Positions 18,270-26,359 of a stretch of DNA of 64,000 nucleotides are shown here, in pieces. The notes under the pieces were generated by a model. The model did not search any database, was not told where the DNA came from, and saw nothing but the letters and a program-made list of their open reading frames with translations. Source of the DNA: JABDOU01 sp041567895 (GTDB lineage: Bacteria > Actinomycetota > Acidimicrobiia > Spongiisociales > SHLN01). Location of the stretch: assembly GCA_041567895.1 (NCBI GenBank), contig JBFGAX010000006.1, positions 1-64,000 of the forward strand, read 5' to 3'. Numbering within the stretch: the first letter of the stretch is position 1; every line of letters begins with the position of its first letter. Position numbers and translations under genes: made by a program.

Positions 18270-18992
18270 TCAGAAATGGGGCCATGGCAGCGCCGGTCGA
18301 TCGAGTGGCGGTTGTGGATGCACGCGTGAGGTCAAGAGAGAAAGGGATCGTGACCGAAGCGCTCTGGCTTCTGGCTCTCCCAGGAGTTGGGCGACCTCTG
18401 TGAATACAGCCTCGTGCGCCACGAGCATTTCGACGGACTCGAGGAGCGATTCGGGAACCTCCATTCCTGCGAAGCTCCACAGCACCGTACGGAGTTTTTC
18501 TTCGGAGTGAAAAGCAAGTCCGTGATCGATCCCTATCGCGCGCTCGCCGACCAGGAAGATGTGCCCGACTTTGCGATCGGCGTTGTTGATGACGATGTCA
18601 AGGAGCGCGATCGGCCACAAATCCGCATCGGCGTTGTTGACCATGTCCACCAGCCGGGTCACATCGGTTTCGTGTTCAACGACTTCCTGCACAGAGCCCG
18701 GACCTGCTGGACCGTCGACGATGGCTGTACGCGGCACGCAGTCGAGGTGCATGACCTCACTGACCCGGTACGCGAGGTACTCCCGGCTCGGAAGCGTCGA
18801 TACGTCGAAATCGTGTAGAGGGCGTTGACCAACTTCCGGTTTGTATATCAGCGCCCGACCGTCAACGGTTCTGGCTAGGAGTGTCGCATTTGATGCTTCA
18901 ATGAATCGTCCTTCGAGTTCGGCGATTGGTGGTGGCCACGCATCAGCGTCGATGGCCGTTTTCCTTCGGACAGGCGACGCAGACCTCACCAT
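18270..18992 (-). CDS. SCO1664-family protein (PI3K/PI4K-like kinase fold), third gene of an actinobacterial cassette
   Basis: About 240 residues. The core has EGRFIEASNATLLA, then IYKPEVGQRPLHDFD, LPSREYLAYRVSEVM and later IDHGLAFH, the pattern of the SCO1664 family, which is distantly related to phosphatidylinositol-kinase-like folds. Its function is unknown. The start is unclear: the frame is open to 19373, but that part is the shadow of DUF3090. ATG 18992 (50-bp overlap with DUF3090) is taken; an ATC at 18953 has AAGGA eight bases upstream. The family is known to occur with a phosphomutase-like protein and DUF3090 as a three-gene unit in Actinobacteria, exactly as here. Confidence 0.75.
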   Translation of the reverse strand: MVRSASPVRRKTAIDADAWPPPIAELEGRFIEASNATLLARTVDGRALIYKPEVGQRPLHDFDVSTLPSREYLAYRVSEVMHLDCVPRTAIVDGPAGPGSVQEVVEHETDVTRLVDMVNNADADLWPIALLDIVINNADRKVGHIFLVGERAIGIDHGLAFHSEEKLRTVLWSFAGMEVPESLLESVEMLVAHEAVFTEVAQLLGEPEARALRSRSLSLLTSRVHPQPPLDRPALPWPHF

Positions 18993-19416
18993 CCATCGGC
19001 AGGCCGCATTTCGGGCACGGCTTTCTACCTTTGCCCACCGAGTCGAGCGCCTGGTAGCACATCGCAAGCACCTGAGACGGCGTGGCGGAGAACTCGATCG
19101 ACGCCACCTCTGGATCTGTGGGTGCGAACTGGAAAGAGTATTCGTCGTCTCCAAAACCCACTGCAATCTGGCCGACTCTGAATATGACCTCCTCGGGCAC
19201 GCCGATGTCGTCGGCGGGTTGTTCGGGAGGAAGTGGGTAGTTGGTTCGGAGCAGGTCGAGGCATCGTTCGGCGAGGCTTTGTACCTGTTGTTTTTCGAGA
19301 AGCATCCAATAGGAGGCGTCGTTGACACCAACTCTGACGAGAAAGGTCCGCTGTCCTGGTTCCCCAATAGCACCGGCCGCGAAGGCGTCTACGTTGCCGA
19401 GATTCAATGCAACCAC
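18943..19416 (-). CDS. DUF3090 family protein
   Basis: A protein of 157 residues with the family marker GAIGEPGQRTFLVRVG near the N-terminus. A C-terminal zinc-knuckle-like tail, CPKCGLP...CVACP, could bind one zinc ion. Function unknown. GTG 19416 overlaps the phosphomutase stop by 13 bases. A TTG four codons in, with GAGGGG eight bases upstream, is an alternative start. The overlaps on both sides argue for translational coupling of the cassette. Confidence 0.85.
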   Translation of the reverse strand: MVALNLGNVDAFAAGAIGEPGQRTFLVRVGVNDASYWMLLEKQQVQSLAERCLDLLRTNYPLPPEQPADDIGVPEEVIFRVGQIAVGFGDDEYSFQFAPTDPEVASIEFSATPSQVLAMCYQALDSVGKGRKPCPKCGLPMDGEVCVACPKENGHRR

Positions 19417-20021
19417 CCCTCGATATCGGATCGGACGTTCACGGCCTGGATGGTGGGATGTCCGCTCCGTGGCAAGTCGAGAACGGTGATGCTCGATGGG
19501 GAAACAGATATCCGCTGAAACAGGTCCTGCGGGGCCCCCAGGTAGTGAGAAACGACAGATTTGATCACGTCTGCGTGTGTGACCACGATCACGAGATCTC
19601 CGGGTTTATGGAGATCGGAAATTCTTTCGCATCCGGCGATCGCCCGACTTTGTGCTTCTGCCAGACTTTCGCCCTTCGGGAATCGAACGCGGGACGGGGC
19701 ACTGTAGAGGTGGCGCCACGCTTTGAGGCGATTGAGGTCTTTGAGCTTGCGACCGGACCATTCCCCATAGTCGATTTCTTCGAACGACTTCATCACCCGA
19801 GGTTTCATGGCAATGACCGATGCGAGCTCCGCGGCGGTCTCGCGGCATCGCTGGACCGGTGAGGTGTACAGTGCCGCAAACTTGCCCGACACGAATTGCG
19901 CCGCCGCATGTCGGGCGCTGGTCTTGCCCGCTTCGCCGAGACCTACACCGGGTGTCCTACCGGTGAGAACGGAACCGGTCTCTGGCGTAGGGGCGTGTCG
20001 AACGAAGAAGAGCCTCGGCAT
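19404..20021 (-). CDS. Histidine phosphatase (phosphoglycerate-mutase-like), MSMEG_4193 family
   Basis: About 205 residues from ATG 20021; the frame extends to 20033. The N-terminal FFVRHAPTPETG carries the catalytic Arg-His, followed by LTGRTPGVGL, typical of this actinobacterial subfamily. YTSPVQRCRETA, the acid/base segment FEEIDYGEWSG and a second His in VVTHADVIKSV complete the active site. It probably removes phosphate from a small molecule; the substrate is unknown. First gene of the phosphomutase-DUF3090-SCO1664 operon, and divergent from the SURF1 gene. Confidence 0.85.
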   Translation of the reverse strand: MPRLFFVRHAPTPETGSVLTGRTPGVGLGEAGKTSARHAAAQFVSGKFAALYTSPVQRCRETAAELASVIAMKPRVMKSFEEIDYGEWSGRKLKDLNRLKAWRHLYSAPSRVRFPKGESLAEAQSRAIAGCERISDLHKPGDLVIVVTHADVIKSVVSHYLGAPQDLFQRISVSPSSITVLDLPRSGHPTIQAVNVRSDIEGWLH

Positions 20022-20101
20022 CGCCGGAAGCATAACGTGACGCTCCGTTGTGATCCTTTCGAACGTCGGGTAGCAGAAGGAGCGAAGGTAGGCTCACGTC
20101 G

Positions 20102-20764
20102 ATGTTTCGGGTCCTGGCCCAGCCGCGATGGTCCTTGGGCCTCCTCGTTGTCATTGTTGCCGCCGTTGGCTTCGTACTGCTCGGCTTCTGGCAACTGTCC
20201 AGACACGACGAGCAACAGGTTCGAAATGTGGCTTTGGCGAATCAAGAGCTCGTCGTCGGGTTGTCGCCGGAAGCCGGTGCATACCAGCTGGTAGAGGTCG
20301 AAGGTTCGTGGGAACCGGATTCGACCTTTGAGCTGGTACCTCGCAATCGAAATGGTGTGCTTGGTGCCTCGGTTGTATCGATATTTCTGACGCGCTCGGG
20401 CGAGTATCTGGCGGTTGACCGCGGGTGGACTGACGCGATTGGAGAACTGCCAGAACCAGCACCCCTCGAGTCGGTCACGATCATCGGGCGGCTCATCGAG
20501 AGTCAGGATTTCGGGAGCGGTCCTTTGGCAGCCCGTAGATACGGCCGCCTCGATCTCGGCGCATTTGGTGCGGAGGTTGGAAAACCTCTGTTCCCACTTG
20601 CGCTCGTTGCCGATTCGATTTCCCCCGATTCCACCGAACTTGCTCGCGACCTCCAACTCACGCCGTCGTCGACTCCACATCTGAGTTATGCCTACCAATG
20701 GTTCGCGTTCTCGGCCATTGTGGTGATCGGGTTCATATTGCTCCTTCGGAAAGTATCGAAGTGA
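20102..20764 (+). CDS. SURF1 family protein (cytochrome c oxidase assembly)
   Basis: A protein of 220 residues with the SURF1 layout: an N-terminal membrane helix ending in GFWQLSRHDEQ, an extracytoplasmic domain containing VEGSWEPD and LAVDRGW, and a second helix after HLSYAYQWFAF. SURF1 helps insert haem a into cytochrome c oxidase, so its presence points to an aa3-type aerobic chain. No cox genes are in view. Its TGA overlaps the GTG of the next gene (GTGA), indicating coupling. Confidence 0.85.
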   Translation: MFRVLAQPRWSLGLLVVIVAAVGFVLLGFWQLSRHDEQQVRNVALANQELVVGLSPEAGAYQLVEVEGSWEPDSTFELVPRNRNGVLGASVVSIFLTRSGEYLAVDRGWTDAIGELPEPAPLESVTIIGRLIESQDFGSGPLAARRYGRLDLGAFGAEVGKPLFPLALVADSISPDSTELARDLQLTPSSTPHLSYAYQWFAFSAIVVIGFILLLRKVSK

Positions 20765-21687
20765 CCACCTTGAGGCGCTCGGCCGCCGTAGCAATTGTGG
20801 GAGGTCTGGGATTGACGGCGCTCGGACTGGCGGCCGCCAGGGACTGGCGCCTTGGCCTGATTGTCAATTTTCGGCTGCAGCTGCTCTTCGGGTTCATGAT
20901 TCTCGTCGCGATCATGATCGCGGTCGGGAACCGTCGGTGGCTCCTACCTGCCGTGGTGGGGCTCACGATCAATGCCTTCCTGGTAGCTCCCTGGCTCGGT
21001 TTCGGCTCCGGCTCCGGCTCCGGCTCCGGGGAATCTGTCACCGTGCTCCATTTGAACTTGTTCGCGGCGAACCGCGATTCGGCTGCGGTGGTGGAGTTAC
21101 TTGAAGAGACGGACGCCGATATCGCCTTTCTCGCCGAGGCGACGGCCAGCTGGCGTCGTCGTCTCCGCGGCGTGGAGATTCCGTTCGAGGTGGTGGCGAC
21201 TCCCGGGGACGTTCGATTTGGAATCATCGCTCTTTCGAAGATTCCGGTTGAGACCCGGGTGCTGGGCGTGAGTACGTTCCAGCTGCCGACACCCTTGCTG
21301 TCGTTTGAGCTCGACGGCGAGCCCATCACGGTCATGAGCTTTCATACGACCAGTCCGGTCAATGTTCGACGCGATGCTGCTCGCGACGAACAACTCATGG
21401 CGCTCAGTGATCTCGTAGCATCCGTCGAGGGACATGGAGTTCTCATCGGCGATCTCAACGCGACGCCGTGGACGCCGGGCATGTCCCTGATCGAAGATGC
21501 CGGATACGAAAACTCCCTTCGCAGCTCCGGATTGCAGCCGAGCTGGCCTGCGGGGCTCGGTCCGTTCATGATTCCCATCGATCACGCGTTCCACTCCGAG
21601 GGTCTCGAGGTGGTCACACGAAGGACGGTAGCGAGTTCTGGATCGGACCATCTCGGAATCGAAATCGAGTTGGCTCTCAAACGCTAG
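20761..21687 (+). CDS. Membrane-anchored endonuclease/exonuclease/phosphatase (EEP) family protein
   Basis: About 308 residues from GTG 20761, overlapping the SURF1 stop. Three membrane helices (about 8-80) and a Gly-Ser linker lead to an EEP domain: VLHLNLFAANRD (metal/Asn), FLAEAT (Glu), GDLNATPW (Asp-Asn) and GSDHLGIEIEL (Asp-His). The catalytic domain should face outside or the cytoplasm depending on topology, which I cannot fix. EEP enzymes cut phosphodiesters in nucleic acids or lipids; the substrate is unknown. It ends 17 bp from the convergent selenoprotein candidate. Confidence 0.85.
   Translation: MTTLRRSAAVAIVGGLGLTALGLAAARDWRLGLIVNFRLQLLFGFMILVAIMIAVGNRRWLLPAVVGLTINAFLVAPWLGFGSGSGSGSGESVTVLHLNLFAANRDSAAVVELLEETDADIAFLAEATASWRRRLRGVEIPFEVVATPGDVRFGIIALSKIPVETRVLGVSTFQLPTPLLSFELDGEPITVMSFHTTSPVNVRRDAARDEQLMALSDLVASVEGHGVLIGDLNATPWTPGMSLIEDAGYENSLRSSGLQPSWPAGLGPFMIPIDHAFHSEGLEVVTRRTVASSGSDHLGIEIELALKR
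21004..21027 (+). repeat. Hexanucleotide repeat (GGCTCC)x4 coding a Gly-Ser linker
   Basis: Four tandem copies of GGCTCC encode alternating Gly-Ser between the membrane part and the EEP domain. Slippage here would change linker length without a frameshift. Confidence 0.8.
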
Positions 21688-21704
21688 AAGATCAGCTTTG
21701 AGCG

Positions 21705-22358
21705 CTACAGCTCCTCTACCGCCAACAGCACTTCTTCGAGGTCGAATGATCCAAACCACTGGAAGCGTCCCGTCCCGGTTTCATCAAACAGTATTGCACC
21801 AGGTTGACCCCGCACTCCGAGTTGCTGCCAGGAGTCGAATCCCGGGTCCCAGAGCATCGGGAACGATTTCGTGTCATAGGTTTCGACAAAGTCGAGTGCT
21901 TCCTGATAGGAGTCCTGAGTTCCGAGGCCGATGACCTGTACTGTTTCGGAGTGTTGTCGAGCAAACTGCTCGACCGCCGGCGCCTCACGCCGACAGAACG
22001 GTCAGTGGGGAGCCCAGAACCACAACAGCACCGGTTTGTCGAGCGTAGCGAAGAACCTGGTATTGACCTGACCACCGGCGAGATCCTCGACGACAACATC
22101 GGGGAACTGCGATTCGGGAAATGGCCCGTTGATGGGGTCAACCTCGGCAGGCTCCGTCTCGGGAGCCTGGCCATCGGCAGGTTCTGGTGGGACGGGTTGG
22201 TCGTCGGTGCCGCTCTCGTCGGCTGTGGTAGCAGGAGCAGTGGTCGGGACTGTGGACGGAGTCGTGGTTGGAACCGGGGTCGGAGCGGATGTGGTGCCGC
22301 CACAGGAGGCGAGCACGAGAGCAGCCGCGACCAGCGCGAGCGAAAGGCGGGTTTTCAT
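21705..22358 (-). CDS. Candidate selenocysteine-containing TlpA/thioredoxin-like lipoprotein (UxxC)
   Basis: A 217-residue reading frame with one in-frame TGA at 22004-22002 (codon 119). Upstream: a lipoprotein signal with lipobox LASC (Cys19), a Pro/Thr-rich spacer (about 22-70) and a redoxin strand ending LLWFWAPH. Downstream in the same frame: PFCRREAPAVEQFA, VQVIGLGTQDS, FPMLWDPGFDSW and the cis-Pro segment GVRGQPGAILFDETG, then a stop at 21705. The TGA sits exactly where the first Cys of WAPxCxxC belongs, giving U-P-F-C. A hairpin just downstream could serve as a bacterial SECIS. The likely role is extracytoplasmic thiol-disulfide or peroxide reduction. It starts 35 bp after modC, probably in the same transcript. 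A sequencing error or nonsense mutation at this one base is the alternative. Confidence 0.8.
21974..21996 (-). promoter_or_regulatory. Candidate bacterial SECIS hairpin
   Basis: On the minus strand, five bases after the TGA, nine bases (21996-21988) can pair with nine more (21982-21974), including two G:U pairs, around a five-base loop UGAGG. The loop has G at its second position, as in known bacterial SECIS elements. The loop begins 14 bases after the TGA, at the short end of the known range as I recall it. It is inside the coding sequence, as bacterial SECIS elements are. Confidence 0.6.
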
Positions 22359-22393
22359 CACGTGTACAACGTGCTGCGTGGCCCGAATGTTCC

Positions 22394-23416
22394 CTATCGT
22401 GGCTGGAGTCGGACCTCGGAGGCCTTGACGCTCACCCACACCTGCTCTCCGACTGCGGCCCCGACGGCGGCCAGGCCGGCATGGGTCACGGTAGCCGTGA
22501 TATCGATCGGTCCGGCGATACGTAACCGGGCGAGATCGAAGCTGGTGTCTGACGAGGCGATGGTGCCGATCCAGGCGTTGCGGGGACTTCCCTCGGGTTT
22601 CCGGCTGTGCAGTGACACCGCTCGCGGGTGCACGGTCACATATACCGATCCCCGCACGAAATCTGCTGACGACAGTACAGCCTCTCCCACGAGTACGCCT
22701 TCGTTGGTGGCGGTTCCGGAGTAGAGATTGAGCCCGACCAGCTCGGCTACGTAAGCAGATTGCGGCCGGGTCGTGAGCGTCTCAACAGTTCCGTCCTGAG
22801 TGACAGCTCCATGCTCGAGTACCACAATTCTCTCTCCGATGGTCGCCGATTCCCCGGGATCGTGAGTGACGACGAGTGCCGGAACCCCCATGACTGCCAG
22901 AGCGTCCTGGATCTGCTTCCGTAAAACGGGTCGCCGCTCCGCGTCTACCGCGGAGAGCGGTTCGTCGAGAAGCACCACGTCAGGGTTGCGAGCAAAGGCG
23001 CGCGCTAGTGCCGTTCGTTGTCGTTCGCCGCCGGAAAGTTGGGTGGGGTATTGATGTCGAAGACCGGTGAGATCAAATTGTTCGAGCCAGATCTCTGGAT
23101 CTGCGGATGTCCCGAGTGCAACGTTCGAGGCAATGTCGAGATGGGGGAGAAGCAGATCGTCTTGAAACACCATGCCAATCGATCGCAGTTCCGTTGGTAG
23201 GGAGACACCGTTTCGCAACCAGGGTTCACCGTTGCAAACGATGTGCCCACGAGCCGTGGGTTCCAGTCCTGCTATGCACCGCAGCAAGGTCGACTTGCCT
23301 GCGCCATTGGGACCGACGACGGCCACGGTCTCGGCACCGATCGCAGTCTGCACCCGAAGCGAAAACTCGGCGCGATCGAATTCGATGTCGATTTCGAGGG
23401 TCACTTCCGAATCCAT
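22394..23416 (-). CDS. modC: Molybdate ABC transporter ATP-binding protein ModC
   Basis: A protein of 340 residues: an ABC ATPase (Walker A GPNGAGKST, Q-loop FQDD, signature LSGGERQRTALARAF, Walker B VVLLDEPLSAVD, switch His in VVTHD), then a C-terminal TOBE-type molybdate-binding domain (about 245-340). It powers molybdate import through ModB. ATG 23416 overlaps modB by 16 bases; a GTG at 23404 would give a 4-base GTGA overlap and is as plausible. The much longer open frame upstream lies over modB and is a shadow. Confidence 0.92.
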   Translation of the reverse strand: MDSEVTLEIDIEFDRAEFSLRVQTAIGAETVAVVGPNGAGKSTLLRCIAGLEPTARGHIVCNGEPWLRNGVSLPTELRSIGMVFQDDLLLPHLDIASNVALGTSADPEIWLEQFDLTGLRHQYPTQLSGGERQRTALARAFARNPDVVLLDEPLSAVDAERRPVLRKQIQDALAVMGVPALVVTHDPGESATIGERIVVLEHGAVTQDGTVETLTTRPQSAYVAELVGLNLYSGTATNEGVLVGEAVLSSADFVRGSVYVTVHPRAVSLHSRKPEGSPRNAWIGTIASSDTSFDLARLRIAGPIDITATVTHAGLAAVGAAVGEQVWVSVKASEVRLQPR

Positions 23417-24171
23417 CCAACGCGAGTAACTGCTGCCGCTGCGACGGCAACGGCGACGGCCAGCAGGCTCAGGGCGACAGCTTCGTCGATTCCTCGTTCC
23501 AGGCCGAGGAAGACGGCTAGCGGCAAGGTTTGCGTGACCTGCGGTCGGTTGCCTGCAAAGGTTATGGTGGCACCGAATTCGCCTATGGCTCGACTCCAGG
23601 TGAGGGCGGCTCCTGCGAGGATGGCATTGCGAGACATCGGCAAAACGATGTTCGACATTCGCTCCCACGGTCGAAGTCCGAGGGTTTTTCCCATGTCCAG
23701 GTAGCCAGGATCGAGCTGACGAAAGCCGGCCTCGGCAGCCAGAACCAGCAGGGGCATGGAAACAAACAGGACGGCTACGACAGCACCCGCCGTGGTGAAC
23801 GAAAGAGCGATTCCTACCCGTTCGGCCACAGCACCGAATAGTCCGCGCCGGCCGTAGGCGGCGGTGAGAGCCACGCCGCTCACCACCGGTGGCAACACGA
23901 TCGGGATGAGGAGCAACCCCCTCGTTACCTGAACCCAAACGCTGGTCGACCGGGACAACAACCAGGCCAGGGGCAAGCCGAGTACGACCGCAATCAGGGT
24001 GGCAATCGAGCTCACAGCTATCGAGAGAATCAATGGATTCCAGCCAGCTGACAGACTCTCGCCAATTGTCGACCAGGGCGCTCGCAGCAGCAGCGCCAGC
24101 ACCGGGACGGCCAGGAACAGGACCCCGGCCATCGCCGCGAGGACACTTCCGATTCTGAATGCCTTGCTCAC
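23401..24171 (-). CDS. modB: Molybdate ABC transporter permease ModB
   Basis: A protein of 256 residues with about six membrane helices and the binding-protein-dependent permease loop LDMGKTLGLRPWERMSNIVL that docks with ModC. GTG 24171 overlaps the modA stop by four bases (GTGA). It forms the membrane channel for molybdate, and perhaps tungstate. Confidence 0.92.
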   Translation of the reverse strand: MSKAFRIGSVLAAMAGVLFLAVPVLALLLRAPWSTIGESLSAGWNPLILSIAVSSIATLIAVVLGLPLAWLLSRSTSVWVQVTRGLLLIPIVLPPVVSGVALTAAYGRRGLFGAVAERVGIALSFTTAGAVVAVLFVSMPLLVLAAEAGFRQLDPGYLDMGKTLGLRPWERMSNIVLPMSRNAILAGAALTWSRAIGEFGATITFAGNRPQVTQTLPLAVFLGLERGIDEAVALSLLAVAVAVAAAAVTRVGWIRK

Positions 24172-24866
24172 GAAGATCTCTCGAGCCCGGCGGCTTCGAA
24201 GACGGACTGAGCTTCGTCACCGTACAAATACGCAATCAGCGGCCCCAGGTCGTCACGAGTAACGGAGACGCCGATCCAATAGCTGGTAGGACTGTTGGGA
24301 ATCGGGATGGCCTCAACGCCCTCAACTGCTCCGTCTGAGAGATATCCGATGCCGGCGTCAGCCTCGCCGTTTGCGATGCGACCGATCAGCTGACGCGCTG
24401 AGGTCTCCCAGCTCACTGGTCGCAGGTCCGCCGCCCCTGCGAGGTCGGCCGTGTAGCGCCCTAGTGGAACCTCGGGGGCCGCAAGGACAAGTCGATCTAC
24501 GGTTGCCAGCGACGCAACAGAATCCAAACCAAGCGGGTTTCCGGTTTCGACGATGATGGCCAGCTGATTGAACGCCACCGGCGCTGACTCGATCGTGATC
24601 AACCCGGTCGACGCAATCGGTTCCAGCGTTTGGCGATCCGCAGCAATGATGACGTCGATGGGTGACCCTGCAGCAATGGCGGCGACGTGTGCTTGAGAGC
24701 CGGCGAGGTCAATTTCCAGGTTCATTCCCAGGGCTGCCTCGGCTGTGGTTTCGATCGACGAGAGTGCCTCGGCCAGGGATGAGGCGGCTGCCAGAACGAC
24801 GGTGTCGCGTGCGGTACAACTCGAGAGAACGAAAGCCATCATCACGAATCTGGTAGCGAGCTTCAT
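24168..24866 (-). CDS. modA: Molybdate-binding lipoprotein ModA
   Basis: About 232 residues from ATG 24866. The lipoprotein signal ends LSSC (Cys17). The mature part opens VVLAAASSLAEALSSI, typical of ModA, where the first Ser groups contact oxyanion, and continues with DVIIAADRQ and LVLAAPEVPLGRYTADL. It captures extracellular molybdate for ModBC. The frame extends four codons further to 24878. Confidence 0.92.
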   Translation of the reverse strand: MKLATRFVMMAFVLSSCTARDTVVLAAASSLAEALSSIETTAEAALGMNLEIDLAGSQAHVAAIAAGSPIDVIIAADRQTLEPIASTGLITIESAPVAFNQLAIIVETGNPLGLDSVASLATVDRLVLAAPEVPLGRYTADLAGAADLRPVSWETSARQLIGRIANGEADAGIGYLSDGAVEGVEAIPIPNSPTSYWIGVSVTRDDLGPLIAYLYGDEAQSVFEAAGLERSS

Positions 24867-24903
24867 CAACCGCAGCACCCACCGTGGGTGCTAGAAACCG
24901 CGA

Positions 24904-25296
24904 TCACGGCCCGGCCTCGACGATGACATTGGTGGCCTTGACGACAGCCGTTGCTCGCATCCCTGGTTTGAGCGCCAGGTCACGTACCGCTTCTGCTGTG
25001 TGAAGGCTCACAAGACGATGGGGACCGGCCTGTATCTCGACGGTCGCTGAGATTTCGTTCGAAGTCACCGCAACGACGATCCCGGAAAATCGGTTTCTCG
25101 CGGATTGGCGTGCCAACCACGGGCTGTCCTCGGTACCCCGCATTTGCACGATGAAGTCGGCAAGCGCCGTCCCGTCGATGAGCCGGTGTCCGGCGTCGTT
25201 TCGGGTGGCCGGCAAGCGCTTGGCGTCGATCCATCTCCGTACTGTGTCGGCGCTGACGCCGAGTAACTGAGCTGCCTCTCCCATGCGATAATGCAT
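24904..25296 (-). CDS. Molybdate-responsive regulator: MerR/excisionase-type HTH plus TOBE (Mop) domain
   Basis: A protein of 130 residues. Residues 1-55 are a helix-turn-helix of the excisionase/MerR type (YRMGEAAQLLGVSADTVRRW). Residues 65-130 are a Mop/TOBE domain (RNRFSGIVVAVTSNEISATVEI) that binds molybdate. It differs from E. coli ModE in its HTH type but should do the same job: sense molybdate and control the mod operon downstream (gap 37 bp). An AAGG lies upstream of ATG 25296. The neighbouring palindrome at 25336-25347 may be its operator. Confidence 0.85.
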   Translation of the reverse strand: MHYRMGEAAQLLGVSADTVRRWIDAKRLPATRNDAGHRLIDGTALADFIVQMRGTEDSPWLARQSARNRFSGIVVAVTSNEISATVEIQAGPHRLVSLHTAEAVRDLALKPGMRATAVVKATNVIVEAGP

Positions 25297-25335
25297 GGAA
25301 ATACCTTAGCGTTTGCTAGGCAAATACCCAGAAGA

Positions 25336-25347
25336 CATTTGCAAATG
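25336..25347. promoter_or_regulatory. Palindrome between the mod regulator and the YitT-like gene
   Basis: CATTTGCAAATG is a perfect 12-bp palindrome, followed at once by GCATATGC. Nearby GGAAATACC and GGCAAATACCC look like related direct repeats. The cluster lies just upstream of both divergent genes and suits an operator. Confidence 0.4.
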
Positions 25348-25435
25348 CATATGCGGCGGTTCCGCATGGCTGACGTATACTGCCGCCGCACCCCCCGGAG
25401 ATTCTTTGTTCGCCAACCTCACAGCAGAAGTTTTC

Positions 25436-26347
25436 ATGCGTCGTCCGACGCGGCCCCAAATTCTCAAATTGTTGGCCGATTACGCGTTATTGACCATCGG
25501 CGCAATCGCCCTCATCTATGCGTATCGAACCTTCATGCTCCCGTTCGGGATAGCCGGCGGTGGCGTCAGTGGTTTCGGCCTTCTGGTCAACGAGTGGATC
25601 GGGTTCCCACCCGGAATGGCCATGCTGATCGCCAACCTGCCAGTTCTGGTCCTGGGATACCTCCGCCTGGGTGGTATGCGATTCCTCACACGTACAGCGT
25701 TCGTGATTGCGATCTACAACATCGGCGTCGATGCAATACCCGATATCTTCCCCGATCGGATTTCGGACGACCTGTTGCTCATCGCTCTCTTCGGGGGAGT
25801 CGTATCCGGACTCGGGGGAGGCCTCATTTATCGAGCAGGTGGCACGGGTGCAGGAACAGGAGTTGTCAGCCGAGTCGTCCAGCTCAAAACCGGGTTGCCC
25901 GTGAGCCAGATCTACCTTTTGATCGACGGATCAATACTCATCCTGCAAGGCCTCACGTTCGGATGGGAGAAAGCCCTTTACGGCGTCATCCTCCTTTTCG
26001 TGAATGGTCTTGCGGTGGATTACGTGCTCGAAGGGCCGAGTGTTGTGAGGACGGTCACCGTCGTGACGGAGCAGCCCGATATGCTGGCCGATACGGTCTT
26101 TGCCACGATGAACGTTGGTGTGACGGGTTGGAAGGCAACCGGCATGTACACCGACCGGGAGCGTGGGATTCTGTTTTGCACCGTGAGCCGGTCTGAGGCC
26201 AATCGCCTGGTGGAGGCCATCCGTGCCGCCGATCCATCGTCGTTCGCCGTGATCGGCAACGCTCACCAACGTCGGGGTGGGCTGATCAGATCGGGAGTAC
26301 CTGCTACGGAGCCTGCGCTGAATATCTCGGAAGTACCCGTCGCCTAG
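25436..26347 (+). CDS. YitT/DUF161-DUF2179 family membrane protein
   Basis: About 303 residues from ATG 25436. Five or six membrane helices (roughly 12-200) include FGIAGGGVSGFGLLVNEW and GGGLIYRAGGTGAGTGVVSR. A soluble DUF2179 domain (about 215-290) follows, with GVTGWKATGMYTDRERGILFC split over its strands. This is the layout of YitT proteins, proposed transporters or membrane sensors of unknown substrate. A TTG at about 25407, close behind GGAG, is another possible start. Confidence 0.85.
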   Translation: MRRPTRPQILKLLADYALLTIGAIALIYAYRTFMLPFGIAGGGVSGFGLLVNEWIGFPPGMAMLIANLPVLVLGYLRLGGMRFLTRTAFVIAIYNIGVDAIPDIFPDRISDDLLLIALFGGVVSGLGGGLIYRAGGTGAGTGVVSRVVQLKTGLPVSQIYLLIDGSILILQGLTFGWEKALYGVILLFVNGLAVDYVLEGPSVVRTVTVVTEQPDMLADTVFATMNVGVTGWKATGMYTDRERGILFCTVSRSEANRLVEAIRAADPSSFAVIGNAHQRRGGLIRSGVPATEPALNISEVPVA

Positions 26348-26359
26348 GAGACAGGTACC

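Noticed and set aside
18270..19373. A 367-codon frame including the SCO1664-family gene.
   Set aside because: The first 120 codons lie over DUF3090 and look like shadow sequence (Ser/Arg/Pro-rich).
21716..22303. A 195-codon minus frame over the selenoprotein candidate.
   Set aside because: Ser/Arg/Pro-rich shadow with no domain; the thioredoxin features are in the other frame.
22394..24235. A 613-codon minus-strand open frame covering modC and most of modB.
   Set aside because: Only residues from 23416 on match ModC; the upstream part is Arg/Ser-rich shadow of modB.
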